This document shows, in pieces, positions 1 to 12,810 of a stretch of 64,000 nt of DNA (within the stretch, counting starts at the first letter, position 1; each line of letters starts with the position of its first letter). The stretch comes from Petrolisthes cinctipes (taxonomy: Eukaryota; Arthropoda; Malacostraca; Decapoda; Porcellanidae): assembly GCA_033782935.1 (NCBI GenBank), contig JAWQEG010000166.1:1640001-1704000 (forward strand), read 5' to 3'. The notes under the pieces were generated by a model, which saw nothing but the letters and a program-made list of their open reading frames with translations, was not told the origin of the DNA and made no database searches. The position numbers were made by a program, and so were the translations under genes.

Positions 1-1672
1 GTAGGCATGTACAGATCGCTTCTGGGACCCCTAAATATCGAATTTTCGGGTGTTTTGGGACTGAATTTGAGATATCGATTTTTTGGCACCTAAAAGATCG
101 ATTTTTAGCATGTTTTTAGCCTATATTTTGAAAATATTCTAGCATTGTACAGATTGCTTCTGGGACCCCAAAATATTGAATTTTCGGGTGTTTTGAGCCT
201 GAATTTGAGATATAAACGGGTACAGAATATACATGCACATATTGACTTTGGGCACCAAAAATATCGATTTTCAGCATGTTTTTTGGCCTGAATCTTGAAA
301 ATACTCTAACACGGAGTAGGCATGTACAGATCGCTTCTGGAACCCCAAAATATCGAATTTTCGGGTGTTTAGGGCCAGAATTTGAGATATAAACGGGTAC
401 AGTAGATGCATGCACATATCGACTTTTGGGCACCTAAAAGATCGATTTTCAGTATGTTTTTGGCCTGTATTTTGAAAATACTCTAACACGGAGTAGGCAT
501 GTACAGATACCTTCTGGGACCTCTAAATATCGAATTTTAAGGGGTTTTGAGCCTGAATTTGAGATATAAACGGGTACTGAAGATGCATGCACATATCGAC
601 TTTTGTGCACCTAAAAGATCGATTTTCAGTATGTTTTGAGCATGTATTTTGAAAATACTCTAACACGGAGTAGGCATGTACAGATCGCTTCTGGGACCCC
701 TAAATATCGAATTTTCGGGTATTTTGGGACTGAATATGAGATATCGACTTTTTGGCACCTAAAAGATCGATTTTTAGCATGTTTTTAGCCTATATTTTGA
801 AAATATTCTAGCACTGAGTAGGCATGTACAGATTGCTTCTGGGACCCCAAAATATTGAATTTTCGGGTGTTTTGAGCCTGAATTTGAGATATAAACGGGT
901 ACAGAAGATAGATGCACATATTGACTTTGGGCACCAAAAATATCGATTTTCAGCATGTTTTGGGCCTGAATTTTGAAAATACTCTAACACGGAGTAGGCA
1001 TGTACAGATCGCTTCTGGGACCCGAAAATATCGAATTTTCGGGTGTTTAGGGCCAGAATTTGAGATATAAACGGGTACAGAAGATGCATGCACGTATCGA
1101 CTTTTGGGCACCTAAAAGATCGATTTTCAGTATGTTTTTGGCCTGTATTTTGAAAATACTCTAACACGGAGTAGGCATGTACAGATACCTTCTGGGACCT
1201 CTAAATATCGAATTTTCGGGTGTTTTGGGACTGAATTTGAGATATCGATTTTTTGGCACCTAAAATGTCGATTTTTAGCATGTTTTTAGCCTATATTTTG
1301 AAAATATTCTAGCACTGTGTAGGCATGTACAGATTGCTTCTGGGACCCCAAAATATTGAATTTTCGGGTGTTTTGAGCCTGAATTTGAGATATAAACGGG
1401 TACTGAAGATACATGCACATATTGACTTTGGGCACCAAAAATATCGATTTTCAGCATGTTTTGGGCCTGAATTTTGAAAAATACTCTAACACGGAGTAGG
1501 CATGTACAGATCACTTCTGGGACCCCAAAATATCGAATTTTCGGGTTTTTTGAGCCTGAATTTGAGATATAAACGGGTACTGAAGATGCATGCACATATC
1601 GACTTTTGGGCACCTAAAAGATCGATTTTCAGTATGTTTTGAGCATGTATTTTGAAAATACTCTAACGCGGA
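1..1672 (+). repeat. 1672-bp decamer HOR, isolated copy
   Basis: This ten-monomer block matches 9469-11140 at a constant offset of 9468 bp, for example an S-headed chimera at 531-545 against 10001-10010. It is followed by a partial copy of itself: bases 1-530 match 1673-2202 at spacing 1672, then the two part at about 539, where copy one switches to a gttttgagcc monomer. The first L1 (from about 147) carries the 10-bp deletion written agcattgtacag. The window begins exactly at an S monomer. Confidence 0.85.
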
Positions 1673-3158
1673 GTAGGCATGTACAGATCGCTTCTGGGAC
1701 CCCTAAATATCGAATTTTCGGGTGTTTTGGGACTGAATTTGAGATATCGATTTTTTGGCACCTAAAAGATCGATTTTTAGCATGTTTTTAGCCTATATTT
1801 TGAAAATATTCTAGCATTGTACAGATTGCTTCTGGGACCCCAAAATATTGAATTTTCGGGTGTTTTGAGCTTGAATTTGAGATATAAACGGGTACAGAAG
1901 ATACATGCACATATTGACTTTGGGCACCAAAAATATCGATTTTCAGCATGTTTTTTGGCCTGAATCTTGAAAATACTCTAACACGGAGTAGGCATGTACA
2001 GATCGCTTCTGGAACCCCAAAATATCGAATTTTCGGGTGTTTAGGGCCAGAATTTGAGATATAAACGGGTACAGAAGATGCATGCACATATCTACTTTTG
2101 GGCACCTAAAAGATCGATTTTCAGTATGTTTTTGGCCTGTATTTTTAAAATACTCTAACACGGAGTAGGCATGTACAGATACCTTCTGGGACCTCTAAAT
2201 ATCGAATTTTCGGGTGTTTTGGGACTGAATTTGAGATATCGATTTTTTGGCACCTAAAATGTCGATTTTTAGCATGTTTTTAGCCTATATTTTGAAAATA
2301 TTCTAGCACTGTGTAGGCATGTACAGATTGCTTCTGGGACCCCAAAATATTGAATTTTCGGGTGTTTTGAGCCTGAATTTGAGATATAAACGGGTACTGA
2401 AGATACATGCACATATTGACTTTGGGCACCAAAAATATCGATTTTCAGCATGTTTTGGGCCTGAATTTTGAAAAATACTCTAATACGGAGTAGGCATGTA
2501 CAGATCACTTCTGGGACCCCAAAATATCGAATTTTCGGGTTTTTTGAGCCTGAATTTGAGATATAAACGGGTACTGAAGATGCATGCACATATCGACTTT
2601 TGTGCACCTAAAAGATCGATTTTCAGTATGTTTTGAGCATGTATTTTGAAAATACTCTAACGCGGAGTAGGCATGTACAGATCGCTTCTGGGACCCCTAA
2701 ATATCGAATTTTCGGGTGTTTTGGGACTGAATTTGAGATATCGATTTTTTGGCACCTAAAAGATCGATTTTTAGCATGTTTTTAGCCTATATTTTGAAAA
2801 TATTCTAGCATTGTACAGATTGCTTCTGGGACCCCAAAATATTTAATTTTCGGGTGTTTTGAGCCTGAATTTGAGATATAAACGGGTACAGAAGATACAT
2901 GCACATATTGACTTTGGGCACCAAAAATATCGATTTTCAGCATGTTTTTTGGCCTGAATCTTGAAAATACTCTAACACGGAGTAAGCATGTGCAGATCGC
3001 TTCTGGAACCCCAAAATATAGAATTTTCGGGTGTTTAGGGCCAGAATTTGAGATATAAACGGGTACAGAAGATGCATGCACATATCGACTTTTGGGCACC
3101 TAAAAGATCGATTTTCAGTATGTTTTTGGCCTGTATTTTGAAAATACTCTAACACGGA
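1171..3158 (+). repeat. 994-bp hexamer HOR, two tandem copies
   Basis: Copies run 1171-2164 and 2165-3158, each S-L-L-S-L-L. Shared marks include cctaaaatgtcg, gtactgaagatac in the first long monomer, gatcacttctgggac, the gaaaaatactc insertion, taacgcggagtaggc and the agcattgtacag 10-bp deletion. The length fits two 501-bp trimers less one 10-bp deletion plus small indels. The second copy has private changes such as aatatttaattttc near 2840 and cacggagtaagc near 2980. Confidence 0.85.
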
Positions 3159-5245
3159 GTAGGCATGTACAGATACCTTCTGGGACCTCTAAATATCGAA
3201 TTTTCGGTTTGTTTTGAGCCTGAATTTGAGATATAAACGGGTACTGAAGATGCATGCACATATCGACTTTTGTGCACCTAAAAGATCGATTTTCAGTATG
3301 TTTTGAGCATGTATTTTGAAAATACTCTAACACGGAGTAGGCATGTACAGATCGCTTCTGGGACCCCTAAATATCGAATTTTCGGGTTATTTTGGGACTG
3401 AATTTGAGATATCGACTTTTTGGCACCTAAAAGATCGATTTTTAGCATGTTTTTAGCCTATGTTTTGAAAATATTCTAGCACTGAGTAGGCATGTACAGA
3501 TTGCTTCTGGGACCCCAAAATATTGAATTTTCGGGTGTTTTGAGCCTGAATTTGAGATATAAACGGGTACAGAAGATACATGCACATATTGACTTTTTCA
3601 TCAAAAATATCGATTTTCAGCATGTTTTGGGCCTGTATTTTGAAAATACTCTAACACTGAGTAGGCATGTACAGATTGCTTCTGGGACCCCAAAATATTG
3701 AATTTTCGGGTGTTTTGAGCCTGAATTTGAGATATAAACGGGTACTGAAGATGCATGCACATATCGACTTTTGTGCACCTAAAAGATCGATTTTCAGTAT
3801 GTTTTGAGCATGTATTTTGAAAATACTCTAACACGGAGTAGGCATGTACAGATCGCTTCTGGGACCCCTAAATATCGAATTTTCGGGTGTTTTGGGACTG
3901 AATTTGAGATATCGACTTTTTGGCACCTAAAAGATCGATTTTTAGCATGTTTTTTGCCTATATTTTGAAAATATTCAAGCACTGAGTAGGCATGTACAGA
4001 TTGCTTCTGGGACCCCAAAATATTGAATTTTCGGGTGTTTTGAGCCTGAATTTGAGATATAAACGGGTACAGAAGATACATGCACATATCGACTTTGGGC
4101 ACCAAAAATATCGATTTTCAGCATGTTTTGGGCCTGAATTTTGAAAATACTCTAACACGGAGTAGGCATGTACAGATTGCTTCTGGGACCCCAAAATATC
4201 GAATTTTCGGGTGTTTTGAGTTTGAATTTGAGATATAAACGGGTACTGAAGATGCATGCACATATCGACTTTTGTGCACCTAAAAGATCGATTTTCAGTA
4301 TGTTTTGAGCATGTATTTTGAAAATACTCTAACACGGAGTAGGCATGTACAGATCGCTTCTGGGACCCCTAAATATCGAATTTTCGGGTGTTTTGGGACT
4401 GAATTTGAGATATCGACTTTTTGGCACCTGAAAGATCGATTTTTAGCATGTTTTTAGCCTATATTTTTTAAAATATTCTAGCACTGTACAGATTGCTTCT
4501 GGGACCCCAAAATATTGAATTTTCGGGTGTTTTGAGCCTGAATTTGAGATATAAACGGGTACAGAAGATACATGCACATATTGACTTTGGGCACCAAAAA
4601 TATCGATTTTCAGCATGTTTTGGGCCTGAATTTTTGAAAATACTCTAACACGAGGTAGGCATGTACAGATCGCTTCTGGGACCCCAAAATATCGAATTTT
4701 CGGGTGTTTAGGGCCAGAATTTGAGATATAAACGGGTACAGAAGATGCATGCACATATCGACTTTTGTGCACCTAAAAGATCGATTTTCAGTATGTTTTT
4801 GGCCTGTATTTTGAAAATACTCTAACACGGAGTAGGCATGTACAGATACCTTCTGGGACCTCTAAATATCGAATTTTCGGGTGTTTTGGGACTGAATTTG
4901 AGATATCGATTTTTTGTCACCTAAAATGTCGATTTTTAGCATGTTTTTAGCCTATATTTTGAAAATAGTCTAGCACTGTGTAGGCATGTACAGATTGCTT
5001 CTGGGACCCCAAAATATTGAATTTTCGGGTGTTTTGAGCCTGAATTTGAGATATAAAGGGGTACAGAAGATACATGCACATATTGACTTTGGGCATCTAA
5101 AATATCGATTTTCAGCATGTTTTGGGCCTGTATTTTGAAAATACTCTAACACTGAGTAGGCATGTACAGATTGCTTCTGGGACCCCAAAATATTGAATTT
5201 TCGGGTGTTTTGAGCCTGAATTTGAGATATAAACGGGTACAGAAG
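3159..5245 (+). repeat. Mixed satellite segment without a clear local HOR
   Basis: Monomers of the usual classes follow one another in changing order. The head is a chimera at about 3170-3240, where a gatacc/gacctct S start runs into a gttttgagcc long monomer through the odd join cggtttgttttgagcc. Near 3590 a damaged monomer reads gactttttcatcaaaaat. From about 4443 an L1 with the 10-bp deletion is followed by Y-type monomers. I see no gene or non-satellite DNA here. Confidence 0.8.
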
Positions 5246-7857
5246 ATGCATGCACATATCGACTTTTGTGCACCTAAAAGATCGATTTTCAGTATGTTTT
5301 GAGCATGTATTTTGAAAATACTCTAACACGGAGTAGGCATGTACAGATCGCTTCTGGGACCCCTAAATATCGAATTTTCGGGTGTTTTGGGACTGAATTT
5401 GAGATATCGACTTTTTGGCACCTAAAAGATCGATTTTTAGCATGTTTTTAGCCTATATTTTGAAAATATTCTAGCATTGTACAGATTGCTTCTGGGACCC
5501 CAAAATATTGAATTTTCGGGTGTTTTGAGCCTGAATTTGAGATATAAACGGGTACAGAAGATACATGCACATATTGACTTTGGGCATCTAAAATATCGAT
5601 TTTCAGCATGTTTTGGGCCTGTATTTTGAAAATACTCTAACACTGAGTAGGTATGTACAGATTGCTTCTGGGACCCCAAAATATTGAATTTTCGGGTGTT
5701 TTGAGCCTGAATTTGAGATATAAACGGGTACTGAAGATGCATGCACATATCGACTTTTGTGCACCTAAAAGATCGATTTTCAGTATGTTTTGAGCATGTA
5801 TTTTGAAAATACTCTAACACGGAGTAGGCATGTACAGATCGCTTCTGGGACCCCTAAATATCGAATTTTCGGGTGTTTGGGACTGAATTTGAGATATCGA
5901 CTTTTTGGCACCTAAAAGATCGATTTTTAGCATGTTTTTAACCTATATTTTGAAAATATTCTAGCACTGAGTAGGCATGTACAGATTGCTTCTGGGACCC
6001 CAAAATATTGAATTTTCGGGTGTTTTGAGCCTGAATTTGAGATATAAACGGGTACAGAAGATACATGCACATATTGACTTTGGGCACCAAAAATATCGAT
6101 TTTCAGCATGTTTTGGGCCTGAATTTTGAAAATACTCTAACACGGAGTAGGCATGTACAGATCACTTCTGGGACCCCAAAATATCGAATTTTCGGGTGCT
6201 TAGGGCCAGAATTTGAGATATAAACGGGTACTGAAGATGCATGCACATATCGACTTTTAGGCACCTAAAAGATCGATTTTCAGTATGTTTTTGGCCTGTA
6301 TTTTGAAAATACTCTAACACGGAGGAGGCATGTACAGATCGCTTCTGGGACCCCTTAATATCGAATTTTCGGGTGTTTTGGGACTGAATTTGAGATATCG
6401 ATTTTTTGGCACCTAAAAGGTCGATTTTTAGCATGTTTTTAGCCTATATTTTGAAAATATTCTAGCACTGTACAGATTGCTTCTGGGACCCCAAAATATT
6501 GAATTTTCGGGTGTTTTGAGCCTGAATTTGAGATATAAACGGGTACAGAAGATGCATGCACATATCGACTTTTGTGCACCTAAAAGGTCGATTTTCAGTA
6601 TGTTTTGAGCATGTATTTTGAAAATACTCTAACACGGAGTAGGCATGTACAGATCGCTTCTGGGACCCCTAAATATCGAATTTTCGGGTGTTTTGGGACT
6701 GAATTTGAGATATCGACTTTTTGGCACCTAAAAGATCGATTTTTAGCATGTTTTTAGCCTATATTTTGAAAATATTCTAGCATTGTACAGATTGCTTCTG
6801 GGACCCCAAAATATTGAATTTTCGGGTGTTTTGAGCCTGAATTTGAGATATAAACGGGTACAGAAGATACATGCACATATTGACTTTGGGCATCTAAAAT
6901 ATCGATTTTCAGCATGTTTTGGGCCTGTATTTTGAAAATACTCTAACACTGAGTAGGTATGTACAGATTGCTTCTGGGACCCCAAAATATTGAATTTTCG
7001 GGTGTTTTGAGCCTGAATTTGAGATATAAACGGGTACTGAAGATGCATGCACATATCGACTTTTGTGCACCTAAAAGATCGATTTTCAGTATGTTTTGAG
7101 CATGTATTTTGAAAATACTCTAACACGGAGTAGGCATGTACAGATCGCTTCTGGGACCCCTAAATATCGAATTTTCGGGTGTTTGGGACTGAATTTGAGA
7201 TATCGACTTTTTGGCACCTAAAAGATCGATTTTTAGCATGTTTTTAACCTATATTTTGAAAATATTCTAGCACTGAGTAGGCATGTACAGATTGCTTCTG
7301 GGACCCCAAAATATTGAATTTTCGGGTGTTTTGAGCCTGAATTTGAGATATAAACGGGTACAGAAGATACATGCACATATTGACTTTGGGCACCAAAAAT
7401 ATCGATTTTCAGCATGTTTTGGGCCTGAATTTTGAAAATACTCTAACACGGAGTAGGCATGTACAGATCACTTCTGGGACCCCAAAATATCGAATTTTCG
7501 GGTGCTTAGGGCCAGAATTTGAGATATAAACGGGTACTGAAGATGCATGCACATATCGACTTTTAGGCACCTAAAAGATCGATTTTCAGTATGTTTTTGG
7601 CCTGTATTTTGAAAATACTCTAACACGGAGGAGGCATGTACAGATCGCTTCTGGGACCCCTAAATATCGAATTTTCGGGTGTTTTGGGACTGAATTTGAG
7701 ATATCGATTTTTTGGCACCTAAAAGGTCGATTTTTAGCATGTTTTTAGCCTATATTTTGAAAATATTCTAGCACTGTACAGATTGCTTCTGGGACCCCAA
7801 AATATTGAATTTTCGGGTGTTTTGAGCCTGAATTTGAGATATAAACGGGTACAGAAG
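5246..7857 (+). repeat. 1306-bp octamer HOR, two tandem copies
   Basis: Copies run about 5246-6551 and 6552-7857. Constant-offset marks include gatatcgacttttt S monomers at 5333 and 6639, ggaggaggcatg at 6321 and 7627, ttttaacctatattttg at about 5936 and 7242, and gggtgcttagggcc at about 6195 and 7501. A difference is cccttaatatcg at about 6353 against ccctaaatatcg at 7659. The copies part near 6552/7858, where acagaagatgc is replaced by acagaagatac. The unit contains two L1 monomers with the 10-bp deletion. Confidence 0.88.
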
Positions 7858-8966
7858 ATACATGCACATATTGACTTTGGGCATCTAAAATATCGATTTT
7901 CAGCATGTTTTGGGCCTGTATTTTGAAAATACTCTAACACTGAGTAGGCATGTACAGATTGCTTCTGGGACCCCAAAATATTGAATTTTCGGGTGTTTTG
8001 AGCCTGAATTTGAGATATAAACGGGTACTGAAGATGCATGCACATATCGACTTTTGTGCACCTAAAAGATCGATTTTCAGTATGTTTTGAGCATGTATTT
8101 TGAAAATACTCTAACACGGAGTAGGCATGTACAGATCGCTTCTGGGACCACTAAATATCGAATTTTCGGGTATTTTGGGACTGAATATGAGATATCGACT
8201 TTTTGGCACCTAAAAGATCGATTTTTAGCATGTTTTTAGCCTATATTTTGAAAATATTCTAGCATTGTACAGATTGCTTCTGGGACCCCAAAATATTTAA
8301 TTTTCGGGTGTTTTGAGCCTGAATTTGAGATATAAACGGGTACAGAAGATACATGCACATATTGACTTTGGGCACCAAAAATATCGATTTTCAGCATGTT
8401 TTTTGGCCTGAATCTTGAAAATACTCTAACACGGAGTAGGCATGTACAGATCGCTTCTGGAACCCCAAAATATCGAATTTTCGGGTGTTTAGGGCCAGAA
8501 TTTGAAATATAAACGGGTACAGAAGATGCATGCACATATCGACTTTTGGGCACCTAAAAGATCGATTTTCAGTATGTTTTTGGCCTGTATTTTAAAAATA
8601 CTCTAACACGGAGTAGGCATGTACAGATACCTTCTGGGACCTCTAAATATCGAATTTTCGGGTGTTTTGAGCCTGAATTTGAGATATAAACGGGTAATGA
8701 AGATGCATGCACATATCGACTTTTGTGAACCTAAAAGATCGATTTTCAGTATGTTTTGAGCATGTATTTTGAAAATACTCTAACACGGAGTAGGCATGTA
8801 CAGATCGCTTCTGGGACCCGAAAATATCGAATTTTCGGGTGTTTAGGGCCAGAATTTGAGATATAAACGGGTACAGAAGATGCATGCACGTATCGACTTT
8901 TGGGCACCTAAAAGATCGATTTTCAGTATGTTTTTGGCCTGTATTTTGAAAAAACTCTAACACGGA
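7858..8966 (+). repeat. Shortened member of the decamer family
   Basis: After the octamer pair the array returns to decamer-type monomers. An S monomer at 8121 matches position 1 at offset 8120 and position 9469 at offset 1348, which is about 324 bp (one S plus one long monomer) less than the 1672-bp unit. It includes a gatacc-to-gttttgagcc chimera at about 8630-8670 with the private gtaatgaagatgc, and gacccgaaaatatcg near 8815. Confidence 0.75.
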
Positions 8967-11900
8967 GTAGGCATGTACAGATACCTTCTGGGACCTCTAA
9001 ATATCGAATTTTCGGGTGTTTTGGGACTGAATTTGAGATATCGATTTTTTGGTACCTAAAATGTCGATTTTTAGCATGTTTTTAGCCTATATTTTGAAAA
9101 TATTCTAGCACTGTGTAGGCATGTACAGATTGCTTCTGGGACCCCAAAATATTGAATTTTCGGGTGTTTTGAGCCTGAATTTGAGATATAAACGGGTACT
9201 GAAGATACATGCACATATTGACTTTGGGCACCAAAAATATCGATTTTCAGCATGTTTTGGGCCTGAATTTTGAAAAATACTCTAACACGGAGTAGGCATG
9301 TACAGATCACTTCTGGGACCCCAAAATATCGAATTTTCGGGTTTTTTGAGCCTGAATTTGAGATATAAACGGGTACTGAAGATGCATGCACATATCGACT
9401 TTTGTGCACCTAAAAGATCGATTTTCAGTATGTTTTGAGCATGTATTTTGAAAATACTCTAACGCGGAGTAGGCATGTACAGATCGCTTCTGGGACCCCT
9501 AAATATCGAATTTTCGGGTGTTTTGGGACTGAATTTGAGATATCGATTTTTTGGCACCTAAAAGATCGATTTTTAGCATGTTTTTAGCCTATATTTTGAA
9601 AATATTCTAGCATTGTACAGATTGCTTCTGGGACCCCAAAATATTTAATTTTCGGGTGTTTTGAGCCTGAATTTGAGATATAAACGGGTACAGAATATAC
9701 ATGCACATATTGACTTTGGGCACCAAAAATATCGATTTTCAGCATGTTTTTTGGCCTGAATCTTGAAAATACTCTAACACGGAGTAGGCATGTACAGATC
9801 TCTTCTGGAACCCCAAAATATTGAATTTTCGGGTGTTTAGGGCCAGAATTTGAGATATAAACGGGTACAGAAGATGCATGCACATATCGACTTTTGGGCA
9901 CCTAAAAGATCGATTTTCAGTATGTTTTTGGCCTGTATTTTGAAAATACTCTAACACGGAGTAGGCATGTACAGATACCTTCTGGGACCTCTAAATATCG
10001 AATTTTAGGGGGTTTTGAGCCTGAATTTGAGATATAAACGGGTACTGAAGATGCATGCACATATCGACTTTTGTGCACCTAAAAGATCGATTTTCAGTAT
10101 GTTTTGAGCATGTATTTTGAAAATACTCTAACACGGAGTAGGCATGTACAGATCGCTTCTGGGACCCCTAAATATCGAATTTTCGGGTATTTTGGGACTG
10201 AATATGAGATATCGACTTATTGGCACCTAAAAGATCGATTTTTAGCATGTTTTTAGCCTATATTTTGAAAATATTCTTGCACTGAGTAGGCATGTACAGA
10301 TTGCTTCTGGGACCCCAAAATATTGAATTTTCGGGTGTTTTGAGCCTGAATTTGAGATATAAACGGGTACAGAATATACATGCACATATTGACTTTGGGC
10401 ACCAAAAATATCGATTTTCAGCATGTTTTGGGCCTGAATTTTGAAAATACTCTAACACGGAGTAGGCATGTACAGATCGCTTCTGGGACCCGAAAATATC
10501 GAATTTTCGGGTGTTTAGGGCCAGAATTTGAGATATAAACGGGTACAGAAGATGCATGCACGTATCGACTTTTGGGCACCTAAAAGATCGATTTTCAGTA
10601 TGTTTTTGGCCTGTATTTTGAAAATACTCTAACACGGAGTAGGCATGTACAGATACCTTCTGGGACCTCTAAATATCGAATTTTCGGGTGTTTTGGGACT
10701 GAATTTGAGATATCAATTTTTTGGCACCTAAAATGTCGATTTTTAGCATGTTTTTAGCCTATATTTTGAAAATATTCTAGCACTGTGTAGGCATGTACAG
10801 ATTGCTTCTGGGACCCCAAAATATTGAATTTTCGGGTGTTTTGAGCCTGAATTTGAGATATAAACGGGTACTGAAGATACATGCACATATTGACTTTGGG
10901 CACCAAAAATATCGATTTTCAGCATGTTTTGGGCCTGAATTTTGAAAAATACTCTAACACGGAGTAGGCATGTACAGATCACTTCTGGGACCCCAAAATA
11001 TCGAATTTTAGGGTTTTTTGAGCCTGAATTTGAGATATAAACGGGTACTGAAGATGCATGCACATATCGACTTTTGTGCACCTAAAAGATCGATTTTCAG
11101 TATGTTTTGAGCATGTATTTTGAAAATACTCTAACGCGGAGTAGGCATGTACAGATCGCTTCTGGGACCCCTAAATATCGAATTTTCGGGTGTTTTGGGA
11201 CTGAATTTGAGATATCGACTTTTTGGCACCTAAAAGATCGATTTTTAGCATGTTTTTAGCCTATATTTTGAAAATATTCTAGCATTGTACAGATTGCTTC
11301 TGGGACCCCAAAATATTTAATTTTCGGGTGTTTTGAGCCTGAATTTGAGATATAAACGGGTACAGAATATACATGCACATATTGACTTTGGGCACCAAAA
11401 ATATCGATTTTCAGCTTGTTTTTTGGCCTGAATCTTGAAAATACTCTAACACGGAGTAGGCATGTACAGATCTCTTCTGGAACCCCAAAATATTGAATTT
11501 TCGGGTGTTTAGGGCCAGAATTTGAGATATAAACGGGTACAGAAGATGCATGCACATATCGACTTTTGGGCACCTAAAAGATCGATTTTCAGTATGTTTT
11601 TGGCCTGTATTTTGAAAATACTCTAACACGGAGTAGGCATGTACAGATACCTTCTGGGACCTCTAAATATCGAATTTTAGGGGGTTTTGAGCCTGAATTT
11701 GAGATATAAACGGGTACTGAAGATGCATGCACATATCGACTTTTGTGCACCTAAAAGATCGATTTTCAGTATGTTTTGAGCATGTATTTTGAAAATACTC
11801 TAACACGGAGTAGGCATGTACAGATCGCTTCTGGGACCCCTAAATATCGAATTTTCGGGTATTTTGGGACTGAATATGAGATATCGACTTATTGGCACCT

Positions 11901-12810
11901 AAAAGATCGATTTTTAGCATGTTTTTAGCCTATATTTTGAAAATATTCTAGCACTGAGTAGGCATGTACAGATTGCTTCTGGGACCCCAAAATATTGAAT
12001 TTTCGGGTGTTTTGAGCCTGAATTTGAGATATAAACGGGTACAGAAGATACATGCACATATTGACTTTGGGCACCAAAAATATCGATTTTCAGCATGTTT
12101 TGGGCCTGAATTTTGAAAATACTCTAACACGGAGTAGGCATGTACAGATCGCTTCTGGGACCCGAAAATATCGAATTTTCGGGTGTTTAGGGCCAGAATT
12201 TGAGATATAAACGGGTACAGAAGATGCATGCACGTATCGACTTTTGGGCACCTAAAAGATCGATTTTCAGTATGTTTTTGGCCTGTATTTTGAAAATACT
12301 CTAACACGGAGTAGGCATGTACAGATACCTTCTGGGACCTCTAAATATCGAATTTTCGGGTGTTTTGGGACTGAATTTGAGATATCAATTTTTTGGCACC
12401 TAATATGTCGATTTTTAGCATGTTTTTAGCCTATATTTTGAAAATATTCTAGCACTGTGTAGGCATGTACAGATTGCTTCTGGGACCCCAAAATATTGAA
12501 TTTTCGGGTGTTTTGAGCCTGAATTTGAGATATAAACGGGTACTGAAGATACATGCACATATTGACTTTGGGCACCAAAAATATCGATTTTCAGCATGTT
12601 TTTTGGCCTGAATCTTGAAAATACTCTAACATGGAGTAGGCATGTACAGATCGCTTCTGGAACCCCAAAATATCGAATTTTCGGGTGTTTAGGGCCAGAA
12701 TTTGAGATATAAACGGGTACAGAAGATGCATGCACATATCTACTTTTGGGCACCTAAAAGATCGATTTTCAGTATGTTTTCGGCATGTATTTTGAAAATA
12801 CTCTAACACG
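8967..12810 (+). repeat. 1672-bp decamer HOR, two full copies plus a partial third
   Basis: Copy boundaries at a gatacc S monomer are 8967, 10639 and 12311. Read from an S monomer at 9469, the monomer order is S-L-L-L-S-L-L-S-L-L. Marks repeated at 1672 bp include gatctcttctggaacccc, the agcattgtacag deletion, gaattttagggggttttgagcc (about 10001 and 11673), atatcgacttattggc, gacccgaaaatatcg and gaaaaatactc. The third copy follows the second only to about 12595, where it jumps to another register (gttttttggcctgaatcttg). Confidence 0.88.

Noticed and set aside
3492..3701. A few plus-strand open frames of 66-69 codons (also near 43502, 52348 and 63506).
   Set aside because: They exist only where a chance change removes the usual stop in a monomer, and have no conserved partner or start context.
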